Positions 1-13,200 of a stretch of 64,000 nucleotides of DNA are shown piece after piece. This DNA is from Liolophura sinensis (lineage: Eukaryota; Mollusca; Polyplacophora; Chitonida; Chitonidae). The stretch is from NCBI RefSeq assembly GCF_032854445.1, contig NC_088295.1:2918501-2982500 (forward strand). The letters run 5' to 3'. Within the stretch, counting starts at the first letter, position 1. Each line of letters begins with the position of its first letter. The position numbers and the translations under genes were made by a program. Below the pieces are notes generated by a model. That model did no database searches. It was not told the origin of the DNA and saw only the letters and a list, made by a program, of their open reading frames with translations.

Positions 1-1079
1 TTGTTTCTTTACATTCGGATCAGTCCTCCTATTGCAGGAGAGTTCCTTTTTTTGCATTTTTAGGTCGGAACCTCCCATTACACACAGAGCACAAACTCCA
101 TGCGAGGATTCTGAATTGTACAATGTTTTACTTCTACATCTCTTGAGTAGCAGTGTGTGAGAGCCCGGCATATTGTAGACAGGATTTTGTTTCAGTTGTT
201 ATCATATTAGCAATTCGCACAACATTGTCACTCGCTTTATAAACAAAACGTGTTATGATTTCCTGTATACAGTTTTGCCCAGGCCTGATTTACGCATTGA
301 GCAACAGATAGGATTATTGTTTTGCAGTTCGCTAGCAAAAATCACGTGATAGATGGATAGTGCACTCACATGTGTGGCAGTGCACGCGCATGTGTGGCAG
401 TGCACTCGCACGTGTGGCGATGTACTTGCACGTGTGGTGGTGTCGCTTTGATTACAGTTTGACACCATCCTGTCTGCTGGTGGGCCTACATGTAGTTTGC
501 AAGTATGGATTCACGGTATGCTAAATTCTTTCCCCAGCTTTGTTTACGGAAAGCCCTGCAGGTTATAAATGGATATTTGACAGAACACTTCACTTGAGTA
601 CAGGTACTGGGTAGTCACGCTTAATCTCCACAGAGTTTTATCCCAAATTCCCATTTATGACAAAAAAAAAAAAAAACGATAGTAAAACAATCAGCCTGTT
701 GCACGTACTAAAATTATTATGATTAAAACTGAGGAAAACATGAACTGTTGTTGGTAGAAGCATAGACTAACTGCTCAGTGAAGCGTGAGCCTCTTTATTA
801 TTGTTGAACTGTCAGTATAATCCCCTAAGCACTCCTGATGCTCACCTGCGGCGCCAAGTCCGTAACAGCCACAAATGTACATGGGGTTTCACTAAGAATG
901 GAAAACTAAATAGATATATGTAAAACTGTCATGAAAAGAGCAAGCTGAATGTTCATTCTAATGCTAGCTAGAGTAGTGCACATGTGGCTCTTTTGTACTG
1001 TGTCTGTAAAGGAGGACAGTGTATATTGTTGTGAATATTGTTTAATGAGGATTATCTCAAGTTCCTGTTATCTTTTCAG
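1..1079. other. Non-coding sequence, probably gene A intron
   Basis: No coding exon can be supported here. The stretch ends in a pyrimidine-rich acceptor (TTATCTTTTCAG, ending 1079) that opens the first visible exon of gene A, so it is read as the 3' part of an intron entering from the left edge. Apart from a small 20-bp tandem repeat at 360-439 and an A-run near 662, nothing distinctive is seen. Confidence 0.5.
360..439. repeat. Minisatellite, 20-bp unit, 4 copies
   Basis: Four adjacent copies of a 20-bp unit around GTGCACTCGCATGTGTGGCA are visible, with a few substitutions per copy. It makes a small cysteine/histidine-rich antisense reading frame that has no support as a gene. Confidence 0.8.
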
Positions 1080-1289
1080 CATCAAATAGGACACATGATA
1101 CATCAACTTACATGACCGCGTCTGAACTGCTCTCAACTAATACCAACCCCCCAGAGTGTTCTACCCACACTGAGGCTGCCCCATCTCCCCATCTGGCCAT
1201 ACTTTCACAGACCACCCTAAAGTCACAGAAAGCTAGCTCTAGTCCTTCTTCATCCACTCAGTCCATATCTGAGGATGGAGATGTTACAG
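1080..1289 (+). CDS. Gene A exon a1: Ser/Thr/Pro-rich linker
   Basis: The acceptor TTATCTTTTCAG ends at 1079 and the donor CAG|GTAAGC starts at 1290. The exon is 210 nt, starts with two bases of a split codon and ends with one base (G), so both ends are phase 1. It encodes about 69 residues, rich in Ser, Thr and Pro with a Ser-rich patch (SSSPSSSTQS) and an acidic end (SEDGDVT). The final G joins the next exon to make Asp. It has no recognisable domain. It occupies the place of the YLPM exon in gene B (also phase 1-1) but shows no clear similarity and lacks YxxM. It is the least certain of the fitted exons; the following minisatellite starts right at its donor. Confidence 0.58.
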
Positions 1290-4200
1290 GTAAGCATCAA
1301 TGGTTGGATTCACTTGTAGCTGTGTTACGTGTGACAGGTGGGCAACCTGAAAACTAGAACAGGCCTGATTCAGTTGTAGCTTTGTTACGTGTGACAGGTG
1401 GGCAACCTGGAAACAAGAACAGGCCTGATTCACTGGTATGGGTTATGCGTGACAGGTGGGCAACCTGGAAACTAGAGAAGGACTGAATCACTTGTAGCTG
1501 TGTTACGCATGACAGGTGGGCAACCTGGAAACTAGAGCAGGACTGTTTCACTTGTAGCTGTGTAACAGTGACAGGTGGGCAGCCTGGAAACTAGAACAGG
1601 CCTGATTCAGTTGTAGCTGTGTTACATGTGACAGGTGGGCAACCTGGAAACTAGAACAGGCCTGATTCAGTTGTAGCTGTGTTACATGTGACAGTTGGGC
1701 AACCTGGAAACAAGAACAGGCCTGATTCACTTGTATGGGTTTTGCGTGACAGGTGGGCAACCTGGAAACTAGAGAAGGACTGAATCACTTGTAGCTGTGT
1801 TACGCGTGACAGGTGGGCAACCTGGAAACTAGAGCAGGACTGTTTCACTTGTAGCTGTGTAACAGTGACAGTTGGGCAGCCTGGAAACTAGAACAGGCCT
1901 GATTCAGTTGTAGCTGTGTTACATGTGACAGGTGGGCAACCTGGAAACTAGAGCTGGACTGATTCACTTGTACATGTGTTACATGTGACAGGTGGGCAAC
2001 CTGGAAACTAGAGCAGGACTGATTCACTTGTTCATGTGTTATGTGTGACAGGTGGGCAACCTGGAAACTAGAACAGGCCTGAAACACTTGTACATGTGTT
2101 ACGTGTGACAGGTGGGCAACCTGGAAACTAGAACAGGACTGATTCACTTGTACATGTGTTACGTGTGACAGGTGGGCAACCTGGAACCTAGAACAGGTCT
2201 GATTCACTTGTACATGTGTTACGTGTGACAGGTGGGCAACCTGGAAACTAGAGCAGGACTGATTCACTTGTACATGTGTTACGTGTGACAGGTGGGTGAC
2301 CTGGAAACTAGAGCAGGCCTGATTCACTTGTACATGTGTTACGTGTGACAGGTGGGCAACCTGGAAACTAGAGCAGGACTGATTCACTTGTTCATGTGTT
2401 ATGTGTGACAGGTGGGCAACCTGGAAACTAGAACAGGCCTGAAACACTTGTACATGTGTTACCTGTGACAGGTGGGCAACCTGGAAACTAGAGCAGGACT
2501 GATTCACTTGTACATGTGTTACGTGTGACAGGTGGGCAACCTGGAAACTAGAACAGGCCTGAAACACTTGTACATGTATTACGTGTGACAGGTGGGCAAC
2601 CTGGAAACTAGAACAGGTCTGATTCACTTGTAGCTGTGTTACGTGTGACAGGTGGGCAACCTGGAAACTAGAGCAGGACTGAATCACTTGTACATGTATT
2701 ACGTGTGACAGGTGGGCAACCTGGAAACTAGAACAGGCCTGATTCACTTGTAGCTGTGTTACGTGTGACAGGTGGGCAACCGGGAAACCAGAGCAGGACT
2801 GAATCACTTGTACATGTATTACGTGTGACAGGTGGGCAACCTGGAAACTAGAACAGGCCTGATTCACTTGTAGCTGTGTTACGTGTGACAGGTGGGCAAC
2901 CGGGAAACCAGAGCAGGACTGAATCACTTGTACATGTATTACGTGTGACAGGTGGGCAACCTGGAAACTAGAACCTGAAAAATATAACAGGCCTGATTCA
3001 CTGGTACGGGTTATGTGTGACAGGTGGACAACCTGGAAACTAGAACAGGTCTAATTCAGTTGTAGCTGTGTTACATGTGACAGGTGGGCAACCTGAAAAC
3101 TAGAACAGGTCTGATTCACTTTTGGGTGTGTTACGTGTAACAGGTGGGCAACCTGGTAACCAGAGCAGGTGTGATTCCCTTGTACATATGTTAGGTTTGA
3201 CATATGGGCAACCTGAAAACTAGAACAGGCCTGATTCACTGGTACAGGTTATGTGCAACAGTTGGGCACCCTGTAAACAAGAACTGATCCCAAAGTGTTC
3301 ACATATGTAGGTAATGACTTATGGTAATGAAAATAGCAAGAGCCTACTGATTATTATGGGGTTTGTGTAAGATGTAGCTGGCTACATGTATGTAGTGCAA
3401 ATATTTAATTTGTGTAATTGATTGTCTTCTTTTTTTAAGTGGAAGAAACATTAGTGCCTTAAATAAACCTGCTTGACCAACCTTCTGACATACAGTCATA
3501 TAAAGTGTATGACCAACCTTCTGACTTACAGTCATATAAGGCACATGACCAACCTTCTGACATACAATCATATAAAGCACATGGCCATGCTTGTGACATA
3601 CAGTCATATAAAACACATGACCAACCTCCTGACATACAGTCATAGAAAGCACATGACCAACCTTCTGACATAGTCATTTAAGGCACATGACCAACCTTCT
3701 GACTTACAGTCATATAAAGAGCATGACCAACCTTCTGACAGTCATAAAAAGTGTATGACCAACCTTCTAACACAGTCATATGAAGAGCATGACCAACCTT
3801 CCGACATACAGTCATATAAAGCACATGACTAACCTTCTGACACATAGTCATATAAAGCACTTGACCAACCTTCTGACACAACGTCATATAAAGCACATGA
3901 CCAACCTTCTAACATAGTCATCTAAAGCACATGACCAACCTTCAGACATAGTCATATAAAGCACATGACCAACCTTCTGACACATAGTCATATAAAGCAC
4001 ATGACCAACCTTCTGACAGTCATAAAAAATGTATGACCAACCTTCTGACACAGTCATATGAAGAGCATGACCAACCTTCTGACATACAGTCATATAAAGC
4101 ACATGACCAACCTTCTGACACAGTCATATAAAGCACATGACCAAACTTCTGACATAACGTCATATAAAGCACATGACCAACCTTCTGACATAGTCATATA

Positions 4201-7200
4201 AAGTACATGATCAACCTTCTGACACAGTTATATAAAGAGCATGGCCAACCTTTTGACATACAGTCATATAAAGAGCATGACCAACCATCTGACACAGTGA
4301 TATATAGAGCATGACTAACCTTCTGACACAGTCATATTAAGTACATGACCAACCTTCTGACACAATCATATAAAGGGCATGACCAACCTTCTGACACAGT
4401 CATATTAAGGACATGACCAACCTTCTTACATTGTGATATAGGGCACATGACCAACCTTCTGACAGTCTTATAAAGCACATGACCAACCTTCTGACACAGT
4501 CATATAAAGGGCATGACCAACCTTCTGACATACAGTCATATAAAGCACATGACCAACATTCTGACATAGTCATGTAATGCACATGACCAACCTTCTGACA
4601 CAGTCATATAAAGCACATGACCAACATTCTGACACAGTCATATAAAGAGCATGACCAACCTTCTGACACAGTCATATAAATCACATGATCAACCTTCTGA
4701 CATACAGTCATATAAAGCAAATGCAGTACGAGCTGGACTTGAAAAATAACATGATACCTTTTGTGCAAAACCACATACCTTATGTGCAATACCACATACC
4801 ACGGCACCAGTGTAATGGTTGAAGGACTTCACTACGTGGTTCTCACAAAGATTTAAACTCGGGTCTCTGCATCAGAAGTCCAGTGCTTTGCCAACAGAGC
4901 TAAAGGGAAATTCCCGCTTGCCACTGCTAATATAAGCGCTGGAAAGCTGCTCCCGTTACACTAATAATAAATGTCAGAAGATTACGATGTAACCTAAGAC
5001 ACATGTACAGTACACTCAGACCCTAGCCAAATATTCTGCACCAAGCGATTTCCAAAAAAACCTTTGTCATTATTTAAAAAAAATAAATGAACACGAAAAA
5101 TCTTTTGATCTGCAATGAATTTGATGGTTTCTGTGGCAACCTACCTGTATGTGTCTGAATTTGATGGTTTCTATGACAACACACATGTATGTGTCTGGCT
5201 AGTAGATTTGATCTTACTATCTTGATTGGTGTGGTCATTTCCACTTGAGCAGATCTTCCCCGATGTAATTCTGACAGTGATGACCACTCAACATCCAGCC
5301 GAGCGAGTGGGTTGCAAGACGAGGTGATGAGGTCAGCAGCTGTAGGGGAAAGCACCTCCCAAACACCTCAGCCATTTTCACCTGCGCCACTACAAACAAA
5401 AAGTAGGTCCATGTGTTGTAGTGTCAGTAAGTCATGACTGATTCAGTGAGATTGACATGTTTCACGCTTTCTGACTACCTTTTACAACAAATCTACTCGT
5501 GTATTCTGTTATCAGATGTTATGATTCCTCAGTCTTTTGTCATGTTACCATTGGTTATTGTTTTAAGAGTATTATTTTGTGTACATTGATGAAATTGTAC
5601 TTTTTGTCATAAATTATCAGTGAAGAGTGTGTATCTTGATCTGATTCAAGTAATTATGGTGCATATAAGACACGAAAAGTCTCAGTCAAAATAATAAGCA
5701 ATGTCAACAAAAGTCTCATTTAAAATAATAAGCAATGTCAACATAAAGTCTCATTTAAAATAATAAGCAATGTCAACAAAAAGTCTCGTCGCAAGAGCAC
5801 CTTCAACCATAGGATTTCCTGAACTTTATAAAATATAAGAGAAAAATTCTTCAATCTGTCAGTTCAACAAGAATCAGCTCTATAAATAACCTTGAAGCAA
5901 TATGGTTTTGCAAAATGCCATGCCAGATGTTGGTGACTGACTCTGAGCCCTCTGGTTTCCACCACCCATTAAACTGGCTATCATTCTAAATGTAAAAAGT
6001 TATTATTAAAGTATGACATTAAATGACAATCAAGTAAATGAATCTGGTGGCATGCCTTTAATAGTTTTGAAATTCAGGAAGTGAACATTGTGAACATTTT
6101 AGGTGAAAGTGATGAATCTATGAGAGTGATAAATGAGCTGCTGCCCTACATGTGACATTAGAAATGTGGAATTCCTGGCCTTGTATCAAGTGTTCCATTT
6201 TCATGACAAGATTTTCTGGCCTTGTATCAAGTGTTTTATTTTCATGACAAGATTTCCTAGCCTTGTATCAAGTGTTATATTTTCATGACAAGATTTTCTG
6301 GCCTTGTATCAAGTGTTCCATTTTCATGACAAGATTTCCTGGCCTTGTACCAAGTGTTCCATTTTCATGACAAGATTTCCTGGCCTTGTATCAAATGTTC
6401 CATTTTCATGACAAGATTTCCTGACCTTGTACCAAGTGTTCCATTTTCATGACAAGATTTCCTGGCCTTGTATCAAGTGTTCCGTTTTCATGACAAGATT
6501 TCCTGGCCTTGTATCAAGTGTTCCATTTTCATGACAAGATTTCCTAGCCTTGTATCAAGTATTTTATTTTCACGACAAGATTTCCTAGCCTTGTATCAAG
6601 TGTTCCATTTTCCTGACAAGATTTCCTGGCCTTGTATCAAGTGTTCCATTTTGCATGACAAAATTTCCTGGCCTTGTATCAAGTGTTCCATTTTCATGAC
6701 AAATTTCCTGGCCTTGTATTAAGTGTTCCATTTCCATGACAAGATTTCCTGACCTTGTATCAACTGTTCCATTTTCATGACAAGATTTCCTGACCTTGTA
6801 TCAAGTGGTCCATTTTCATAACAAGGTTTCCTGGCCTTGTATCAAGTATTTCATTTTCATGGCAAGATTTCCTGGCCTTGTATTAAGTGTTCCATTTTCA
6901 TATCAAGGTTTCCTGGCCTTGTATCAAGTGTTTTATTTTCATGACAGGATTTCCTGGCCTTGTGGCAAGTGTTTTATTTTCATGACAAGATTTCCTAGCC
7001 ACGTATCAAGTGTTTTATTTTCATGACAAGATTTCCTGGCCTTGTATCAAGTGTTCCATTTTCATGACAAGATTTCCTGGCCTTGTATCAAGTGTTCCAT
7101 TTTCATGACAAGATTTCCTGGCCTTGTATCAAGTGTACCATTTTCATGACAAGGTTTCCTGGTCTTGTATAAAGTGTTCCATTTTCATGACAAGATTTCC

Positions 7201-10200
7201 TGGCCTTGTATCAAGTGTTCCATTTTCATGACAAGATTTCCTGGCCTTGTATCAAATGTTCAATTTTCATGACAAGATTTCCTGGCCTTGTATCAAGTGT
7301 TTTATTTTCATGACAAGATTTCCTGGCCTTGTATCAAGTGTTTTATGACAAGATTTCCTGGCCTTGTATCAAGTGTTTTATTTTCATGACAAGATTACCT
7401 GGCCATGTATCAAGTGTTTTATTTTCATGACAAGATTTCCTGGCCTTGTATCAAGTGTTTTATGACAAGATTTCCTGGCCTTGTATCAAGTGTTTTATTT
7501 TCATGACAAGATTTCCTGGCCATGTATCAAGTGTTTTATTTTCATGACAAGATTTCCTGGCCTTGTATCAAGTGTTTTATGACAAGATTTCCTGGCCTTG
7601 TATCAAGTGTTTTATTTTCATGACAAGATTTCCTGGCCTTGTATCAAGTGTTTTATTTTCATGACAAGATTTCCTGGCCTTGTTTCAAGTGTTCTATTTT
7701 CATGACAAGATTTCCTGGTCTTGTATCAAGTGTTCCATTTTCATGACAAGATTTCCTGGCCTTGTATCAAGTGTTTTATTTTCATGACAAGATTTCCTGG
7801 CCTTGTATCAAGTGTTCTATTTTCATGACAAGATTTCCTGGTCTTGTATCAAGTGTTCCATTTTCATGACAAGATTTCCTGGCCTTGTATCAAGTGTTTT
7901 ATTTTCATGACAAGATTTCCTAGCCTTGTATCAAGTGTTTTATTTTCATGACAAGATTTCCTGGCCTTGTGGCAAGTGTTCTATTTTCATGACAGGATTT
8001 CCTGGCCTTGTGGCAAGTGTTCCATTTTCATGACACGATTCAGAAGGACCTATTATTTAGCTGCCATCTTAATGTTGCAGAATTTTCCGTTGTGAACATG
8101 ACTGGTATAAGCCAGAAGGACCAAGCCTTGAGAAACATCCTTCAATCTGCTGCTGAGGGCTCTGTGTCCATGGATGAAGCTAAGCAGCTAGTGACCAAAT
8201 GGGATGAACAATATCGTAAAAGTCAGTCCACGTTTGACAGCAAATGGGTAAGCAGGGGTTTTTCTGTGAGTTTAACAAGTGTGCACATTATGTGCTCAAA
8301 TATTTTTTACTCCGTTTTGTTTCTTACAAGAAAAATGCATCACTAAAACTGCCCCCAGTCTAATAGAAACTTTTATTTTGCTAATTCAGACCTGTTATTA
8401 AAATCTGACAAGTTTTTGTGTGTATCACTTACTTGTTTTTGTTTGGCATATATGTCATATTTGATATACCATGTAACTGAGATATAGTATTAAAATATTT
8501 TCCCTATGGATGCGATACTGCCAATGTGGTTTTAAAGTCATTATTTTATTTAAAGTCATTATTTTTAATTCAGGAGTACAAATATCTTTGATACATGTTT
8601 TATTTTTTGATTTTTAGAGGAATAAGAATTTGCCAGTTTACAAGTTCTTTGAAGAACATAGTTCACAGATATTCACCGTAGAAATACTGAGTATATATTT
8701 GTAAGTTTGGTAAGTTGAATTTAATACCAAATATATTTTTTCCAGAATGCAATCAAGGAATTTAAAACTACAACTTTAGCAGACAGTGATGAAACTACAC
8801 CAGCTGTAGTTTCAGCTAGACCCAGGAAGAGCAGTTTTCTTTCAAAACTGTTCAAGAAAAAGACAAAGTCAACACCTGACCTATCCGTCGAGTCCAAGTT
8901 CAAAACAAAAGCTAAGGTAATGGAGAACTCATAAAACTAACTTCCCGACTGTATCAAGATGGTCCAAAGCTATCAACTACTTTGTTTTTTCCTTTATAAC
9001 ATCACTGTTATCAGTCACAGATGAAAACAATGCATTTATATGTCATTTGGACCGTTTATGCAGCTCCCCTTTTATTTTCCCATTAGTTTTCCCCTTTAAT
9101 ATCAGATGTTTATGATGCTTTATGTACATGTATTTACTCTAATGTAAAGTGAATTGTGATAATGCAAGCCATTGAGATGATATTAAATGTTATGTTCAAG
9201 CCTTTTAGGATAGCTCCAGAAAAAACAGATTTTTTTGAAAGGGACATGGAAGCAGGTAGTGAAAGGTGTTGAGATCAGCCATTTTATGAGCAGATTCTTG
9301 GATCCTCAGTTTCTTTAAGATGTATGACCCAAACATTTCTGTGTGTTTCTTATGTCTGTGTTTTCTGCTGTAGAAACCAGGGCGTTCTGGTATAACCAGT
9401 GTGATGACCCCTACCCCCCAGACCAATGTGATGACCCCCACATCACCGACATCCTCAGGTAACAAGATTGCAAGCTCAAGTGACAAGTAGCAGAATTCCA
9501 CTGCATTAGTGTCATTTGTGACAAATGCAAAGTTTACAACTAATAAGCATAGTAAAACCATCAAATGTTAGTATAAACACTTTTCTCAATTTTGCTCATT
9601 TGTTCAAAGGTCATGTAGCATTGGTGTCCAGACCAGGTTCTTCTCTAAGTACCACACAACACTGGTGTCCAGACCAGGTTGCCCACTTCGTACCACACAT
9701 CATGGGTGACCAGACCAGGTTGTCCACTTAGTACCACACAACACTGGTGTCCAGAGCAGGTTGTCCACTTAGTACCACACATCATTGGTGCCCAGACCAG
9801 GTTGTCAACTTAGTACCACACATCTTTGGTGCCCAGACCAGGTTGTCCACTCATACTAGACATCATTGGTGCCCAGACCAGGTTGTCCCCTTAGCACCAC
9901 ACAACACTGGTGCCCAGACCAGGTTGTCGACTTAGTACCACATATCATTGGTGCCCAGACCATGTTGTCGACAGTACCACTCATCATTGGTGCCCAGACC
10001 AGGTTGTCCACTTTGTACCACACAACACTAGTGCCCAGACCAGGTTTTCCACTTAGTACCACACAACACTGGTGTCCAGACCAGGATGCCGACAGTACCA
10101 CACAACACTGGTGCCCAGACCAGGCTGTCAACCTGGTACCACACATCATTGGTGCCCAGACCAGGTTGTCCACTTAGTACCACACATCACTGGTGCCCAG

Positions 10201-13200
10201 ACCAGGTTGTCCACTTTGTACCACCCAACACTGGTGTCCAGACCAGATTGTCCACTTAGTACCACACAACACTGGTGCCCAGACCAGGTTGTCCACTTCA
10301 TACCACACATCATTGGTGCCCAGATCAGGTTGTCCACTTTGTACCACACATCAATGGAGCCCAGGCCAGGTTGTCCACTTAGTACCACACATCACTAGTG
10401 CCCAGACGAGGTTGTCCACTTCATACCACACATCATTGGTGTCCACATTGTACCACGCATCATTGGTGCACAGACCAGGCTGTCCACTTAGTACCACACA
10501 ACACTGGGGTTCTGACCAGGTTGTCCACTTCGTACCAGACATCATTGGTGTCCACATTCTACCACGCATCATTTGTGCCCAGACCAGGTTGTCCACTTAG
10601 TACCACACAACATTGGTGCCCAGACCAGGTTGTCCACTTCGTAGCACACATCATTGGTGCCCAGACCAAGTTGTCGACTTAGTACCGCACAACACTGGTG
10701 CCCAGACCAGGTTGTCCACTTCGTACCAGACATCATTGGTGCCCAGACCAGGTTGTCGACTTAGTACCACACATCATTGGTGCCCAGACCAGGTTGTCCA
10801 CTTCGTACCACACATCACTGGTGCCCAGACCAAGTTGTCGACTTATTACCGCACAACACTGGTGCCCAGACCAGGTTGTCCACTTCGTACCAGACATCAT
10901 TGGTGCCCAGCCCAGGTTGTCGACTTAGTACCACACATCATTGGTGCCCAGACCAGGTTGTCCACTTAGTACCACACATCACTGGTGCCCAGACCAGGTT
11001 GTGGACTTTGTACCGCACAACACTGGTGCCCAGACCAGGTTGTCCACTTCGTACCAGACATAACTGGTGCTCATACCAGGTTGTCCACTTAGTACCACAC
11101 ATCTTTGGTGCCCAGACCAGGTTGTCCACTTTGTACCACACAACACTAGTGTCCAGACCAGATTGTCCACTTAGTACCACACAACACTGGTGCCCGGACC
11201 AGGTTGTCCACTTCATACCACACATCATTGGTTCCCAGACCAGGTAGTCCACTTTGTATCACACATCACTAGTGCCCAGGCCAGGTTGTGGACTTCGTAC
11301 CACACATCACTGGTGCCCAGACCAGGTTGTCGACTTCGTACCAGACATCATTGGTGCCCAGCCCAGGTTGTCGACTTAGTACCACACATCATTGGTGCCC
11401 AGACCAGGTTGTCCACTTAGTACCACACATCACTGGTGCCCAGACCAGGTTGTCCACTTTGTACCGCACAACACTGGTGCCCAGACCAGGTTGTCCACTT
11501 CGTACCAGACATCATTGGTGCTTATACCAGGTTGTCCACTTAGTACCACACATCTTTGGTGCCCAGACGAGGTTGTCCACTTTGTACCACCCAACACTAG
11601 TGTCCAGACCAGATTGTCCACTTAGTACCACACAACACTGGTGCCCAGACCAGGTTGTCCACTTCATACCACACATCGTTGGTGCCCAGACCAGGTTGTC
11701 CACGTAGTACCACACATCAATGGTGCCCAGACCAGGTTGTCCACGTAGTACCACACATCTTTGGTGCCCACTTAGTACCACAAATCATTGGAGCTCTGAC
11801 CAGGTTGTCCACTTAGTACCACACATCATTGGTGTCCACATTGTGCCACACATCATTGGTGCACAGACCAGGCTGTCCACTTAGTACCACACAACACTGG
11901 TATTCTGACCAGGTTGTCCACTTAGTACCACACATCATTGATGCCCAGACCAAGTTGTCCACTTCGTACCACACAACATTGGTGCCCAGACCAGGTTGTC
12001 CACTTCATACCACACATCGTTGGTGCCCACTTAGTACCACAAATCATTGGAGCTCTGACCAGGTTGTCCACTTAGTACCACACATCATTGGTGTCCACAT
12101 TGTGCCACACATCATTGGTGCACAGACCAGGCTGTCCACTTAGTACCACACAACACTGGTGTTCTGACCAGGTTGTCCACTTAGTACCACACATCATTGA
12201 TGCCCAGACCAAGTTGTCCACTTTGTACCACACAACATTGGTGCCCAGACCAGGTTGTCCACTTCATACCACACATCGTTGGTGCCCACATAGTACCACA
12301 AATCATTGGAGCTCTGACCAGGTTGTCCACTTAGTACCACACATCTTTGGTGCCCAGACCAGGTTGTCCACTTCGTACCACACAACACTGGTGCCCAGAC
12401 CAGGTTGTCCACTTCATACCACACATCACTGGTGTCCACTTCATACCACACATCGTTGGTGCCCAGACCAGGCTGTCCACTTAGTACCACAGAACATTGG
12501 TGTTCTGACCAAGTTGTCCCCTAAATACCACACAACACTGGTGTCCAGACCAGGTTGTTCACTTTGTTTCACACGTCATTGTTGCCCAGACCAGGTTGTC
12601 AACTTAGTAGCACTCAAAATGTTCAAGGTTATTCCCTTTGTGGTACCCAGCATTGGTTGTCCACTTAGTGTCCCCACAGCATTAGAATCCAGAACAGGTT
12701 GTCCATTTACATGTAGTATCCTGCAGCTTTGATGTCCAGACCTACCAAGTTGTCCACTTTTTACCACCAGTAGGCCAGACCAGATTGTCCACTTACACTG
12801 TGTTTGCTACCATCAATAGACCAGACCAGGTTGTCCAATTTGTACCACCAGTAGGCTGTCCACTTTATGTAGTATCTGCACAGCATTACAGTCCAGACGA
12901 GGTTGTCCACCGACACATTGTACACCCATTCGACCAGACCAGGTTGTCCACTTTATATAGAATCCCCATAGCATTACAGTCCAGACAAGGTTGTCCACCC
13001 ACACATTGTACATGCATTAGACCTGACCAGTTTGTCCACTTTATATAGTATCCCCATAGCTTTACAGTCCGGACAAAGTTGTCCACTTTATATAGTATCC
13101 GCACAGCATTACAGTGCAGACAAGGTTGTCGACTTTATATAATATCCGCACAGCATTACATTCCAGACAAAGTTGTCCACTTTATGTAGTATCCCCACAG

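Noticed and set aside
1845-2927. 360-codon antisense frame with a 20-residue repeat (SSFQVAHLSHVTHVQVNQ)
   Set aside because: The 60-bp period is divisible by three, so one stop-free unit gives a long frame. It lies in the gene A intron and has no start context or other signal.
4836-4913. Functional tRNA-Arg gene
   Set aside because: The acceptor and T stems do not pair and the B box is degenerate; it is better read as a SINE head or pseudogene.
8618-8706. Possible exon after TTTTTAG with 28 open codons (NKNLPVYKFFEEHS)
   Set aside because: There is no good donor in phase 0, and exons a3 and a4 already join in phase 0 without it.
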